DNA of 64,000 nt from Sagittula sp048553715 (GTDB lineage Bacteria > Pseudomonadota > Alphaproteobacteria > Rhodobacterales > Rhodobacteraceae). Shown piece by piece: positions 7,193 through 15,852 of the stretch. Location: assembly GCF_048553715.1 (NCBI RefSeq), contig NZ_JBLZNC010000005.1, positions 62,001 to 126,000 on the forward strand, in the 5' to 3' direction. The first letter of the stretch is position 1; the number at the start of each line of letters is the position of its first letter. A model generated the notes under the pieces. It was given only the letters and a program-made list of their open reading frames with translations, did no database searches and had not been told where the DNA came from. The translations under genes and the position numbers were made by a program.

Positions 7193-8698
7193 ATGACACA
7201 CAGCATTTCAAGACGTTCTTTTCTGATGTCGGCCTCTGCGGCGGCTGCTCTTTTGCCAACTGCGGGCTGTGCGAACGCACCTGACCGTTCGCTGCGACCG
7301 ATTTCGCGGGCGGACGATCTGCTGAAGGCGTCGCAGCCAAGTGTGAACGAATTGATTTCGGCGGCGCAGCTGGGCGGTGTCGTCGGCGTGAGCGTTGCGG
7401 ATCTGGCAACCGGTGACGTGCTTGAACAAAACGAGGCGTCTAAGGGTTTACCCCCTGCCAGCGTGGCAAAGGCGCTGACGGCGGCCTACGCTTTGGCGCA
7501 TTTGGGGGGCGGTTATCGCTTTCAAACCCGTGTTTTGACGACCTCGGGCGTGGCGAATGGGGTTGTGGATGGCGATCTGGTCCTAGCCGGAAGCGGCGAT
7601 CCGACATTGGATACCGACGGTTTGGCGGGGCTTGCAAAACAGCTTGCCGCCGCGGGGGTGCGTGAAGTCCGCGGTGGGCTGAAACTTTGGGGCGGCGCGT
7701 TGCCTCATGTGGCGGAAATCGACACCGCCCAGCCAGAGCATGTGGGCTATAACCCGGCTGTGTCCGGACTGAATCTGAACTACAACCGTGTGCATTTTGA
7801 ATGGCGCAAAACGGGCAGCAGTTATTCCGTGACGATGGATGCGCGTTCCGCCAGCTATCGCCCGGATGTGCGTATGGCGCGTATGTCGGTCGAGCCGCGC
7901 AGCGCGCCGATTTATACCTATTCCGATGCGGGTGCGTGGGACCAGTGGACCGTGGCGCGCAATGCCTTGGGTGGGGCAGGGGCGCGTTGGCTGCCGGTGC
8001 GCAAGCCGGAACTGTACGCGGGCGAGGTCTTCCAAAGCTTTCTGCGCGCGGAGGGCATTTCGGTCGCCGCGATAGAAGTGGTGGACCGTCTGCCAACCAA
8101 CGTGGTCGAGCTGGCGCGGATCGAAAGCGCAGCTTTGACAGATGTGTTGCGCGACATGCTGAAGTGGTCGACAAACCTGACCGCAGAGGTGGTGGGCATG
8201 ACGGCGACAGCAGCGCGCACGGGTCGCAGGCCAGCCTCTTTGGTCGCGTCAGCCAAAGAATTGAACGCATGGGCGGCAGAGCGTTTGGGCGTGAGAGGCA
8301 TTGCGCTTGTTGACCACTCGGGGCTGGGAGACAGGAGCCGCGTGTCGGCGGCAGATATGATGGCCGCGCTGGCTGCAATCCACCGCGATATTGCGCTGCG
8401 GCCGCTGCTGAAAGCGTTTGAAATGCGCGACGCGCAGGGGCGCAGAATCAAGAACCATCCGATTGATGTGGCGGCGAAAACCGGAACGTTGAATTTTGTC
8501 AGCGGGCTTGCGGGCTTTGCTGAACTGCCAGACGGCAGAACTGTGGTTTTTGCGATCTTTGCCGCTGATCTGGATCGGCGCAATGCGCTGTCCGTCGAAG
8601 AGCGGGAGCGCCCGCCGGGCGGTGCCGCGTGGAACCGGCGGGCCAAAACGCTTCAGCAAAAGCTGATCGAACGCTGGGGCGTGATGTACGCGGCCTAA
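7193..8698 (+). CDS. dacB: D-alanyl-D-alanine carboxypeptidase/endopeptidase (PBP4-type, peptidase S13)
   Basis: This enzyme trims or cleaves peptide cross-links in periplasmic peptidoglycan. All three penicillin-binding motifs are present: S90-V-A-K93 (catalytic serine and lysine), S326-T-N328 and K429-T-G431. The large insertion between the first two motifs is typical of S13 enzymes. The N-terminus SRRSFLMSASAAAALLPTAG looks like a twin-arginine signal; the following cysteine (C26) is not in a classical lipobox. Length is 501 residues. It is convergent with an L,D-transpeptidase gene only 21 bp away, placing two peptidoglycan enzymes tail to tail. Confidence 0.95.
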   Translation: MTHSISRRSFLMSASAAAALLPTAGCANAPDRSLRPISRADDLLKASQPSVNELISAAQLGGVVGVSVADLATGDVLEQNEASKGLPPASVAKALTAAYALAHLGGGYRFQTRVLTTSGVANGVVDGDLVLAGSGDPTLDTDGLAGLAKQLAAAGVREVRGGLKLWGGALPHVAEIDTAQPEHVGYNPAVSGLNLNYNRVHFEWRKTGSSYSVTMDARSASYRPDVRMARMSVEPRSAPIYTYSDAGAWDQWTVARNALGGAGARWLPVRKPELYAGEVFQSFLRAEGISVAAIEVVDRLPTNVVELARIESAALTDVLRDMLKWSTNLTAEVVGMTATAARTGRRPASLVASAKELNAWAAERLGVRGIALVDHSGLGDRSRVSAADMMAALAAIHRDIALRPLLKAFEMRDAQGRRIKNHPIDVAAKTGTLNFVSGLAGFAELPDGRTVVFAIFAADLDRRNALSVEERERPPGGAAWNRRAKTLQQKLIERWGVMYAA

Positions 8699-8719
8699 GG
8701 CGTGGCCGCGTCACAGGTC

Positions 8720-9148
8720 TCAATTCTGGATGACCACTTGCATGTTCTGTTTGCCCACCTGTTGGGTCAGGCTGAACAGCACGGCAGCATGTTCGGGGTG
8801 CAGGCGCACGCAACCGGCCGATGCAGGTTGGCCCAGACGCGACACTTGGTTCGTGCCGTGGATGGCGTAGTTGCCATTGAAAAAGATCGAGTAGGGCATC
8901 GGCGCATTGTTGTAGAGGCTGGATTTGTGGTGGCGCGACAACCACTTGGCTGACCAGCTGCCGCGCGGGGTATATTTGCCACTGCGCGCGGTGGACACCG
9001 GCCATTCGTAGGTCACCTGCCCGTGATAAATCACCGTCATGGTTTGGCGGGATATATCGACCTTGGCGATCAAGGGGGCCGCCTGTGCGGCCAACGATAG
9101 TAAACATAAAAATGCCGCTGCAAATGCGGCTGTAGTAACGCGATGCAT
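8720..9148 (-). CDS. L,D-transpeptidase (YkuD domain), secreted
   Basis: YkuD enzymes make 3-3 cross-links in peptidoglycan or attach proteins to it. The catalytic motif is complete: IHGTN followed by LGQPASAGCVRL, with the active-site cysteine. A signal peptide (about residues 1-24, ending AAQA) directs it to the periplasm. I chose ATG 9148, which follows CGGAGGAATATT; an in-frame start 57 bases upstream has no such site and would spoil the signal peptide. At 142 residues it is a minimal enzyme with no LysM or peptidoglycan-binding domain visible. Confidence 0.93.
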   Translation of the reverse strand: MHRVTTAAFAAAFLCLLSLAAQAAPLIAKVDISRQTMTVIYHGQVTYEWPVSTARSGKYTPRGSWSAKWLSRHHKSSLYNNAPMPYSIFFNGNYAIHGTNQVSRLGQPASAGCVRLHPEHAAVLFSLTQQVGKQNMQVVIQN

Positions 9149-9259
9149 AATATTCCTCCGACGTATGCGTGGCAGCGCATTGGCGAAAATTGCCAATGCC
9201 AGCATAGCATCAAAGGCTGCAAAATGCAGTCGGGGAAACCTGACCTTCAGGGGCGCGGA

Positions 9260-9682
9260 TTACAGCGACAAATGCCGCGCGCGAGCCCCACGTTCGATGG
9301 CCGCCGCATGGAGCCGGTCAATGTTGAGCTCGTAGCGGATTTCCTCAAGCAGGCGCAGTTCGGTCTCCTGCAGCGTGCCATCGGCTGCCGCGACATCGCA
9401 GGCCAGCGCATAGGCCGTTTCAAACAGACGTTCGGGCAGGTTGTCGCGGATCAGACCGAACAGCGCGTCGAGCCCGTCTTCTTGTTCGAACAGATCTGCC
9501 ACGAGAGAGGCCATGGTGCGCACATGGTCGGTGTCGAAATTGGCAAAAACCGGCAGCATGTTCACCGCCGAATCGATTTTGACCAGCTCGGCGGTACGGA
9601 TGTTTTCGTCGGACATGGAGACCGCCAACATGATCGCGACAAGGCAATCTTGGGGGCTGAGCGGTTGGGGCGTGTCGGTCAT
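9260..9682 (-). CDS. TerB-like helical protein
   Basis: This 140-residue all-helical cytoplasmic protein resembles the TerB (tellurite resistance/DUF533-like) fold. The repeated acidic helix starts typical of that family are visible, near MSDENIRTAELVKID and VAAADGTLQETELRLLEEI. TerB domains bind metal ions and often act in stress responses, but the role of stand-alone proteobacterial versions is not established. It is divergent from lysK with about 100 bp between start codons. There are no other ter genes nearby, so tellurite resistance should not be inferred. Confidence 0.7.
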   Translation of the reverse strand: MTDTPQPLSPQDCLVAIMLAVSMSDENIRTAELVKIDSAVNMLPVFANFDTDHVRTMASLVADLFEQEDGLDALFGLIRDNLPERLFETAYALACDVAAADGTLQETELRLLEEIRYELNIDRLHAAAIERGARARHLSL

Positions 9683-9786
9683 GTTGTTTTTCCGTCCATA
9701 AATGCGGCGTTGCAGCGCAATTTATTGACGCTTGGCCCATGGGGCAATAGGAAGCGGTTCGTTATTCCCCTCTGGAGTCTGTGGAC

Positions 9787-11364
9787 ATGTCCGAACTGCG
9801 CGAAGCCGCCATGAAAGCCAAGGCCTGGCCGTTTGAAGAAGCGCGCCGGATCCTCAAACGCTACGAAAAAAAGCCGCCCGAGAAGGGCTATGTGCTGTTC
9901 GAGACCGGATATGGCCCGTCGGGTCTGCCCCATATCGGCACCTTCGGCGAGGTTTTGCGCACGACGATGATCCGCCGCGCCTTTGAGGCGATCTCGGACA
10001 TTCCCACGAAGCTGGTTTGTTTTTCGGACGACCTTGACGGCATGCGCAAGGTGCCCGGGAACGTGCCGCAGCAGGAGATGCTGCAGGACCATCTCCAGCG
10101 CCCTTTGACGTCGGTGCCCGATCCCTTTGGCACGCACGAAAGCTTTGGTCATCACAACAATGCCATGCTGCGCCGGTTCCTGGATACTTTCGGGTTCGAG
10201 TACGAGTTCTACTCGGCGCGCGAGTTCTACAAGTCCGGCCAGTTCGACGACATCCTGCTGTTGGCGGCCAAGCGCTATGACAAGCTGATGGAAATCATGT
10301 TGAAGTCGCTGCGTGATGAGCGCGCGGCGACCTATTCGATCTTTCTGCCGATCCATCCTGAGACAGGGCGGGTGCTGTATGTGCCGATGAAGCACGTCGA
10401 TGGCCAGAAGGGCGAGATTACGTTTGACGACGAGGACGGGCGCGAGTGGACGTTGCCTGTGACCGGCGGCAACGTGAAGCTGCAGTGGAAGCCAGATTTC
10501 GGGGCGCGCTGGGCAGCGTTGGACGTCGATTTCGAGATGTATGGCAAGGAACATGCGACCAACGAAAAGATCTATGATTCGATCTGTCGGGCGCTGGGCG
10601 GTACGCCTCCGAACCATTTCAGCTATGAGCTGTTCCTTGACGCCGAAGGTGCCAAGATTTCCAAGTCGTCGGGCAATGGCATTTCGATTGACGAATGGCT
10701 GAGCTACGCGTCGACCGAAAGCCTGTCGTATTTCATGTTCCAAAAGCCCAAGACGGCGAAGCGTTTGCACTTCGATGTGATCCCTAAAGCGGTGGATGAA
10801 TATCACCAGCAACTGCGTGCCTTCCCGACGCAGGATGTGGCGGCACAGGTGAACAACCCCGTCTGGCATATCCACAACGGAACGCCGCCGGAAAGCACCA
10901 TGGTTGTGCCGTTCTCTATGTTGCTGAACCTTGCCAGTGCGGCAGGGGCCGAGGACAAAGAGACCATGTGGGCCTTTATCCGGCGCTATGCTCCGGATGC
11001 GACGCCGGAGACACATCCCGATGTGGACGCGGCTGCGGGCTTTGCGGTCAAATACTACGAGGATTTCGTCAAGCCGTCGAAGACCTTCCGCGCGCCGGAC
11101 GCCAAGGAGCGTGCCGCGATGGAAGATCTTTCGGCGCAGTTGAAAGCCTTTGACGGTGTGGCTGATGACGAAACGCTGCAGTCTTTGGTGTTCTCTGTCG
11201 GCAAGGCGCATGCGTTTGAAAACCTGCGTGAGTGGTTCAAGGCGCTCTACGAGGTTCTTTTGGGTCAAAGCCAGGGGCCGCGGTTCGGTGGGTTCATCGC
11301 GCTGTACGGCGTGTCGGAAACAGCGGCTTTGATCGACGCGGGTCTGGCGGGCGAATTGTCCTGA
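9787..11364 (+). CDS. lysK: Lysyl-tRNA synthetase, class I
   Basis: This enzyme charges tRNA-Lys. It is the class I type found in archaea and in many alphaproteobacteria rather than the usual bacterial class II enzyme. The HIGH-like motif is at PSGLPHIGTF (about residues 44-53) and the KMSKS-like motif is K290-I-S-K-S294 in AKISKSSGNG. Length is 525 residues. Of two possible starts, ATG 9787 lies nine bases after GGAG, whereas GTG 9781 lies only three bases after it; I chose the ATG. Confidence 0.96.
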   Translation: MSELREAAMKAKAWPFEEARRILKRYEKKPPEKGYVLFETGYGPSGLPHIGTFGEVLRTTMIRRAFEAISDIPTKLVCFSDDLDGMRKVPGNVPQQEMLQDHLQRPLTSVPDPFGTHESFGHHNNAMLRRFLDTFGFEYEFYSAREFYKSGQFDDILLLAAKRYDKLMEIMLKSLRDERAATYSIFLPIHPETGRVLYVPMKHVDGQKGEITFDDEDGREWTLPVTGGNVKLQWKPDFGARWAALDVDFEMYGKEHATNEKIYDSICRALGGTPPNHFSYELFLDAEGAKISKSSGNGISIDEWLSYASTESLSYFMFQKPKTAKRLHFDVIPKAVDEYHQQLRAFPTQDVAAQVNNPVWHIHNGTPPESTMVVPFSMLLNLASAAGAEDKETMWAFIRRYAPDATPETHPDVDAAAGFAVKYYEDFVKPSKTFRAPDAKERAAMEDLSAQLKAFDGVADDETLQSLVFSVGKAHAFENLREWFKALYEVLLGQSQGPRFGGFIALYGVSETAALIDAGLAGELS

Positions 11365-11390
11365 GTGTGTGATCTTCGCGCATGAAAAAC

Positions 11391-11424
11391 ACGCCCGTCG
11401 TCTGAAAAGGCGGCGGGCGAAACT
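11391..11424 (+). terminator. Intrinsic terminator of lysK
   Basis: CGCCCGTCG pairs with CGGCGGGCG (one G-T pair) around a ten-base loop and is followed by AAACTTTTG. It lies about 30 bases past the lysK stop. Confidence 0.6.
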
Positions 11425-11478
11425 TTTGACAGGGTCCGGACGTGGCTTACCTATGGTCAATCCATGGAGGGCTTTGTC

Positions 11479-11901
11479 ATGCGGATCATCTGGGTTTTTG
11501 TCGTAGCGGTCGCGTTGAGCTTGGGCGGATATCGGGCGCAGGCTCAAGAAGTGGTGCCGCCGGAGCCCGACATCGAAGCGGTGATCGCAGAGCAGATCGA
11601 GGCATTTCGTGTGGATGACTTTGGAACGGCGTTTGGTTTTGCCAGCCCCGGCATTCAGCGCATGTTCGGATCGCCGGAGCGGTTTGGCGCGATGGTGCGC
11701 GACGGCTATCCCATGGTCTGGCGTCCCGGAGAGGTTAATTTTGGTCTGCTGCGCGAGGTGGATGACACGCTTTGGCAGGAGGTCCTGATCACCGATCAGG
11801 CGGGGCGGCGTTTTGGCTTGGCTTACCGGATGGAACAGATCGATGGCGATTGGCGCATCGGGGGCGTTCAGGTCATTCCCGCACCGGATGTGGCGGTCTA
11901 G
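11479..11901 (+). CDS. DUF4864 protein, secreted
   Basis: This is a 140-residue protein with a signal peptide (MRIIWVFVVAVALSLGG, cleavage probably after AQA). The rest matches my memory of DUF4864: a short domain with a nuclear-transport-factor-2-like shape, conserved around FGFASPGIQRMFGSPERF and MVWRPGEV. Function is unknown. ATG 11479 is preceded by GGAGGG at a good distance; the in-frame ATG at 11464 overlaps that site and is less likely. It stands between lysK and the beta-helix gene with no evident functional link. Confidence 0.75.
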   Translation: MRIIWVFVVAVALSLGGYRAQAQEVVPPEPDIEAVIAEQIEAFRVDDFGTAFGFASPGIQRMFGSPERFGAMVRDGYPMVWRPGEVNFGLLREVDDTLWQEVLITDQAGRRFGLAYRMEQIDGDWRIGGVQVIPAPDVAV

Positions 11902-12063
11902 GGCGCGCGGAGCTGTTTGGCTGCGCCAAAGGCGCCCCGCCCGCCCTATGCGATCCCTGTGTCGGTGCCTTAGCGTACGGTGGTGTCCAAAAGCGTTAAG
12001 AAGGCGTTGATATTTCCCTTGGCCGATCGGGTCTTTGACCCACTGGCGTCGAAAGGGAATACA

Positions 12064-14355
12064 ATGAACAAGGCGATCACGGACGGTCTGGTCTTTATGC
12101 CGGTGGCTTTTGCTGCGGGCAATCTGGGACAGTTTTCGCGCGGTGACGGGACACCCGGGTCGGATACCTACAACGGGATTGCGACTGCGGCTTTCGTGCC
12201 GGCGGATCAGGATTTTGGTGGCTGTCTGGAAGTTCAGAAAACCGATGCGACGCAAAAGCTGCGCTATATGGGGCAGACACCGCTGCCGCTGGGCTGCTAT
12301 CTGAAGATCACCGCGCGGGTCAAAGCGGTCTCCGGAGCGCTGCCGGAGATCCGGATCGCCGGATATGCTGCGCAGGCCAACGGGTCTGCCGCGAGCGGCA
12401 TTGTGACCGCTGGCCCGACAACCCAATTGACCAGCTATGGCGAGGTGGTCGAGATCAGCGCCATCGTCGGGTCGGGGAACCGCGATGGTGTGGACCTTGT
12501 CTGGGGGACGTCGGCCACCTATGGCCATTTTGGCATTGATATGATCGGGATCAACGGCGGCGTCCTGCGCATCGACGATCTGCAGATCGAGGACGTCACA
12601 AACGTCTTTCTGCGTGACATGATGAATTGGGTCGACGTGCGCGATTACGGCGCGGTGGGGGATGGCGTCACCGATGACACCGCAGCGTTTGAGGCGGCGG
12701 ATGCCGCGGCGGCGGGGCGCCGGGTGCTGGTGTCGTCGGGTGTTTATCGGTTGGAGCAGTCGCTGACCTTGGAAAGCCGCGTGCAGTTCGAGGGCACCCT
12801 GAGCATGCCGACCGAGGCCATCCTGTCCCTGGCCAAGGATTTCAGCCTGCCGGTCTATATCGACGCCTTTGGTGGTGATGAAGAGCTGGCCTTTAAGAAG
12901 GCATTGCAGTCGTTGTTGAACGGGGCGGATCACGAGAGCCTTGATCTGGGCGGGCGGCGCGTGTCGGTCTATGGTCCGATTGATGTGCAGGCAGCGGTGC
13001 CGAACCGCACGACCTACGCACAGCGGCGCGTCATTCGCAACGGGCAGCTGCGCGCCGAGGACAGTGGCAATTGGTCCCCGGAAACGGTCACAAGCACTGC
13101 GACCTACAGTGCGGGCACGCCGTGGAAGCTGACCAATGTCTCCAATATCGCAAATATCCAGCAGGGCAGTCTGGTCACAGGTGCGGGCGTTGGCCGAGAG
13201 ATTTACGTCAAGGACGTGAATGTGGCCGCTCAGGAGCTGACCCTGTCGCAGCCGCTGTCGGATGCGGTCGGCGTGCAGACCTATACCTTTACCCGGTTCA
13301 AATTCATGCTGGATTTTACGGGCTTCGAGCGGCTCAATGTGTTCGAGCTAGAGGGTATCGAATTCCAGTGTAATGAGCTGGCAAGCGGTGTCTTGTGGCC
13401 TGCGTTTGGCACGGTAAACGTGGTGCGCAATTGCGTGTTCAACCGCCCCGGCCATCGCGGTCTTGTGTCCAGTGGCGACGGCTGTCAGGGGGCGCTGATC
13501 GATCTGTGCCAGTTCATCAGCCATGAAGGCTGTGAGCTGACGCAGAACCGGCAGAGCGTGGCGATTGTGACCAATGCCAATGATGTTAAAATCCGCAACT
13601 GTCGTGCCTCGCAGTTCCGGCATTTCGCGGTGGTCAGCGGCGCGCAAAGCATCATCACGGGCAATCACTTTTTCCAAGGCGATCCCGCGAATGCCGGTGT
13701 GCGCAGTGCGGGGGTTGTTTTGACCTTGCGGGCCTGCAACGCCCAGATCAGCGGCAATTATATCGACAACTGCTTTATTGAATGGACGAATGAGCGAGAG
13801 CCGGAACCGGATTTTACCGGCGGTTTCGGGTTCGCGGGATTGTCGATCACCAACAACGTGATGCTGTGTTCCAATGTGGCCACGTCGTTCAGCTTTATCG
13901 TGGTGAAGCCATACGGCATCAATCACCGGCTGAACGGTCTGAACGTGTCCGGGAATACGTTTCGCGGGGTGGGCGTGGCCATCGATCGGGCCGAGCGGAT
14001 CGACACCTCCTTTGCGGATATGGACAAGGGCAGCTTTCGCGATGTGAGCTTTGTCGGGAACACCTATCACAACATCGAATACGGTGCGCAGAACCCGCTG
14101 ATGGTGACGCATAGCCAGAACACCCATGCGCAGGTCTGGGAGGTCGACAGCGGCAACAGGCTGCCCTTTGAAGGGTACAGCCAGCAGGTCGACAGCGTGG
14201 TGGCCACATCGCGGTTGCGCAATGAAAGCAATGTGTCGGAGTATGACCTGCCCTACACGCAGGCGGGCACCGGTCCGAACAATGACCGTGTTCAGCTGAC
14301 CTTTTCCCGCCCGGTTCTGGGGGATGTGGCGGTGACGATGCGGTCAGATCGTTAA
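12064..14355 (+). CDS. Large parallel beta-helix (pectate lyase/tailspike-like) protein
   Basis: The 763-residue protein has an N-terminal module of about 200 residues, then WVDVRDYGAVGDGVTDDT, the hallmark of the Pectate_lyase_3 / GH28-related family also found in phage tailspikes. A long region of beta-helix-like turns follows (NVVRNCVFN, QISGNYIDN, NVSGNTFRG and similar). Such folds bind or cleave polysaccharides. There is no signal peptide, no transmembrane segment and no RTX repeat, so the export route is unclear. No phage genes flank it. ATG 12064 follows AAAGGGAAT; an upstream in-frame start at 11980 lacks a site. Substrate and catalytic residues cannot be assigned. Confidence 0.75.
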   Translation: MNKAITDGLVFMPVAFAAGNLGQFSRGDGTPGSDTYNGIATAAFVPADQDFGGCLEVQKTDATQKLRYMGQTPLPLGCYLKITARVKAVSGALPEIRIAGYAAQANGSAASGIVTAGPTTQLTSYGEVVEISAIVGSGNRDGVDLVWGTSATYGHFGIDMIGINGGVLRIDDLQIEDVTNVFLRDMMNWVDVRDYGAVGDGVTDDTAAFEAADAAAAGRRVLVSSGVYRLEQSLTLESRVQFEGTLSMPTEAILSLAKDFSLPVYIDAFGGDEELAFKKALQSLLNGADHESLDLGGRRVSVYGPIDVQAAVPNRTTYAQRRVIRNGQLRAEDSGNWSPETVTSTATYSAGTPWKLTNVSNIANIQQGSLVTGAGVGREIYVKDVNVAAQELTLSQPLSDAVGVQTYTFTRFKFMLDFTGFERLNVFELEGIEFQCNELASGVLWPAFGTVNVVRNCVFNRPGHRGLVSSGDGCQGALIDLCQFISHEGCELTQNRQSVAIVTNANDVKIRNCRASQFRHFAVVSGAQSIITGNHFFQGDPANAGVRSAGVVLTLRACNAQISGNYIDNCFIEWTNEREPEPDFTGGFGFAGLSITNNVMLCSNVATSFSFIVVKPYGINHRLNGLNVSGNTFRGVGVAIDRAERIDTSFADMDKGSFRDVSFVGNTYHNIEYGAQNPLMVTHSQNTHAQVWEVDSGNRLPFEGYSQQVDSVVATSRLRNESNVSEYDLPYTQAGTGPNNDRVQLTFSRPVLGDVAVTMRSDR

Positions 14356-14371
14356 GGTAGAAGGCTTCACT

Positions 14372-15046
14372 TCAGAAATCACGCCAAAGGCCGAACATCA
14401 GCCCCATGGAGCTGTCCCCCGTCAGCCCCCATGTCAGGCCGAATTCGGCCTTTGTGCGCTCGCCCAAGGGTGTCACAACCGACGGTGCAAGCCTGACAAA
14501 GGGCGGGTCATCCTGTTCCAGACCTGTCTGAACCTGAAAGATCACTTTGAAGTCGTTGGGCAGGTTGCGGCCCCATGTGGCGTCCAGTTTGTAGTCGATG
14601 ACGTCGTCTGTCGCTTGCATCTCGGCCAGCGCATCGAACGACAGCCAGCCCCGGTTCAGCCCCCAGCCCACAGACAGGCCGGGGCGCAGAACGCTGTTGC
14701 CCGAAATCTCGCCAAACCCTAATTGAGCGGTCACTTTTGGTCCGCGATCACGGTTGCGCAGCGGGTATTGCAGAAAACCGACAAGCTTTCCTTCACCAGA
14801 CACCGAGCGTCCGAAGTCCATGCCAAGTGTCCATGAATCGGTCAGCCCGTATTCGAGATACAGGGTCTGATAGTCTTCTGTCGGAGCGTAAGATGTCCAA
14901 TGTTGCAGGTTTTGCGGCCAAGCCACACGCCCTGACACCAGTGCAAAGCCCGTGCCCGCCTCGCGCGGCCATGCCCCCGCCTGCGCAGGATCGCAGGGCA
15001 GTGCCAAACAGGCAGTGAGCAAGAAGGGCCGTAGGGGTTTGCACAT
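14372..15046 (-). CDS. Putative outer-membrane beta-barrel protein
   Basis: This 224-residue protein has a signal peptide (about residues 1-23, ending PAQAG). The mature part alternates hydrophobic and polar residues in short strands with many aromatic and glycine residues (YLEYGLTDSWTLGMDFGRS, KVTAQLGFGEISG). It ends in the aromatic tail FGLWRDF, the C-terminal phenylalanine being typical of outer-membrane barrels. I do not recognise a family. It is divergent from the ParA gene, and the CtrA-type site at 15093-15107 lies 47 bases upstream of its start. Confidence 0.6.
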   Translation of the reverse strand: MCKPLRPFLLTACLALPCDPAQAGAWPREAGTGFALVSGRVAWPQNLQHWTSYAPTEDYQTLYLEYGLTDSWTLGMDFGRSVSGEGKLVGFLQYPLRNRDRGPKVTAQLGFGEISGNSVLRPGLSVGWGLNRGWLSFDALAEMQATDDVIDYKLDATWGRNLPNDFKVIFQVQTGLEQDDPPFVRLAPSVVTPLGERTKAEFGLTWGLTGDSSMGLMFGLWRDF

Positions 15047-15092
15047 GGGGACGGGGTGTTTGCTGGGGTGGTGTCAGAATGCTCAATCTTGG

Positions 15093-15107
15093 TTAAACCG
15101 TCGTTAA
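15093..15107. promoter_or_regulatory. Perfect CtrA-type binding site (TTAA-N7-TTAA)
   Basis: TTAA (15093-15096), seven bases, TTAA (15104-15107). This is the full consensus for the alphaproteobacterial cell-cycle regulator CtrA, and the only perfect copy I found in the window. It sits between a divergent outer-membrane gene (start 15046) and the ParA gene (start 15183), so it could control either or both. Confidence 0.55.
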
Positions 15108-15182
15108 GGGGCGTTTTTATGCTTTGTGCTGGCCATGAGCGGTGCCTGCAGGCATTGTCGAGACAGACCACGGGAGCGTGAT

Positions 15183-15821
15183 ATGGCAGGCAAGGTAATC
15201 ACTGTGGCCCAGCAAAAGGGCGGCTCTGGCAAAACCACATTGGCAGCCCATCTGGCGCTGGGATTTCGGGCCGAGGGCAAGACCGTCGGACTGATCGATC
15301 TGGACCCACAAGGATCGCTTGGCCGGTGGTATGTCACACGGCTGGAACGCGACGAGGCCGCCTGCGAAGGGCTGGACTTTGCGACGTCCAGCGCGTGGGG
15401 CATCTCGATGGAAGTGCGCAAGATGGCCAACTCATGCGATATCGTGATCGTAGACACCCCGCCAAAGGTCGACAGCGATCTGCGCCCGGCCTTGCGGGTG
15501 GCGCATCTGGTCGCGGTGCCTGTGGCGGTTGGACATATGGATCTATGGGCCACTGAGGGCGTGATGGATCTGGCCGCGCGCGAGGACAAGCCGGTCCTGT
15601 TGATCATGAACCGGACGCGCGCGGGGACCCGCCTTGGGGCGGAGGTGGCCACTGCGGCCAAGGAGTTGGGCGCGCCAGTGGCCAAGGCGGTTTTGGCACA
15701 GCGTGTCGGCTATGCCGAAGCGATGGGGCAGGGGCGGGCCGCCATCGAGACCAAAGGCCCCGCCCGCGACGAAGTCAGCGCGCTCGTTGCAGAGGTGGCG
15801 GAGCGGCTCAAAGCGGGGTAA
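15183..15821 (+). CDS. Orphan ParA-family ATPase
   Basis: This is a 212-residue ParA/MinD-type ATPase with the deviant Walker A motif KGGSGKTT (residues 12-19), the A' motif LIDLDPQGS and Walker B IVIVDTPP. Such ATPases dimerise on ATP and position DNA, protein clusters or membrane complexes. There is no N-terminal DNA-binding domain, no parB and no centromere-like repeat nearby, so plasmid-type partition is unlikely. ATG 15183 follows GGGAGCGTGAT. The next gene starts 32 bases downstream on the same strand and probably forms an operon with it. Confidence 0.9.
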   Translation: MAGKVITVAQQKGGSGKTTLAAHLALGFRAEGKTVGLIDLDPQGSLGRWYVTRLERDEAACEGLDFATSSAWGISMEVRKMANSCDIVIVDTPPKVDSDLRPALRVAHLVAVPVAVGHMDLWATEGVMDLAAREDKPVLLIMNRTRAGTRLGAEVATAAKELGAPVAKAVLAQRVGYAEAMGQGRAAIETKGPARDEVSALVAEVAERLKAG

Positions 15822-15852
15822 GTCCCGCCCCAGACGAGCAAAGAGGCACCAC

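Noticed and set aside
9260..9682. Tellurite resistance function for the TerB-like protein
   Set aside because: There are no other ter genes, and TerB-like domains occur widely without tellurite resistance.
11426..11448. Promoter for the DUF4864 gene (TTGACA near 11426)
   Set aside because: The -35 is perfect but no acceptable -10 lies at 16-18 bases, so I did not list it as a feature.
11995..12009. Second CtrA site (TTAA-N7-TTGA) upstream of the beta-helix gene
   Set aside because: One of eight fixed bases is wrong; at this level of match chance copies are expected.
9679..12933. A 1084-codon open frame on the minus strand across lysK and the beta-helix gene
   Set aside because: It is antisense to two clearly identified genes, has no recognisable domain and is rich in His, Arg and Pro, as expected for the reverse of high-GC codon usage.
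12064..14355. Prophage remnant suggested by the tailspike-like protein
   Set aside because: No integrase, capsid, portal, tail or lysis genes are nearby, and the flanks are ordinary chromosomal genes.
15183..15821. Plasmid partition locus suggested by the ParA gene
   Set aside because: No parB, no repeat-type centromere and no replication gene; the flanks look chromosomal.
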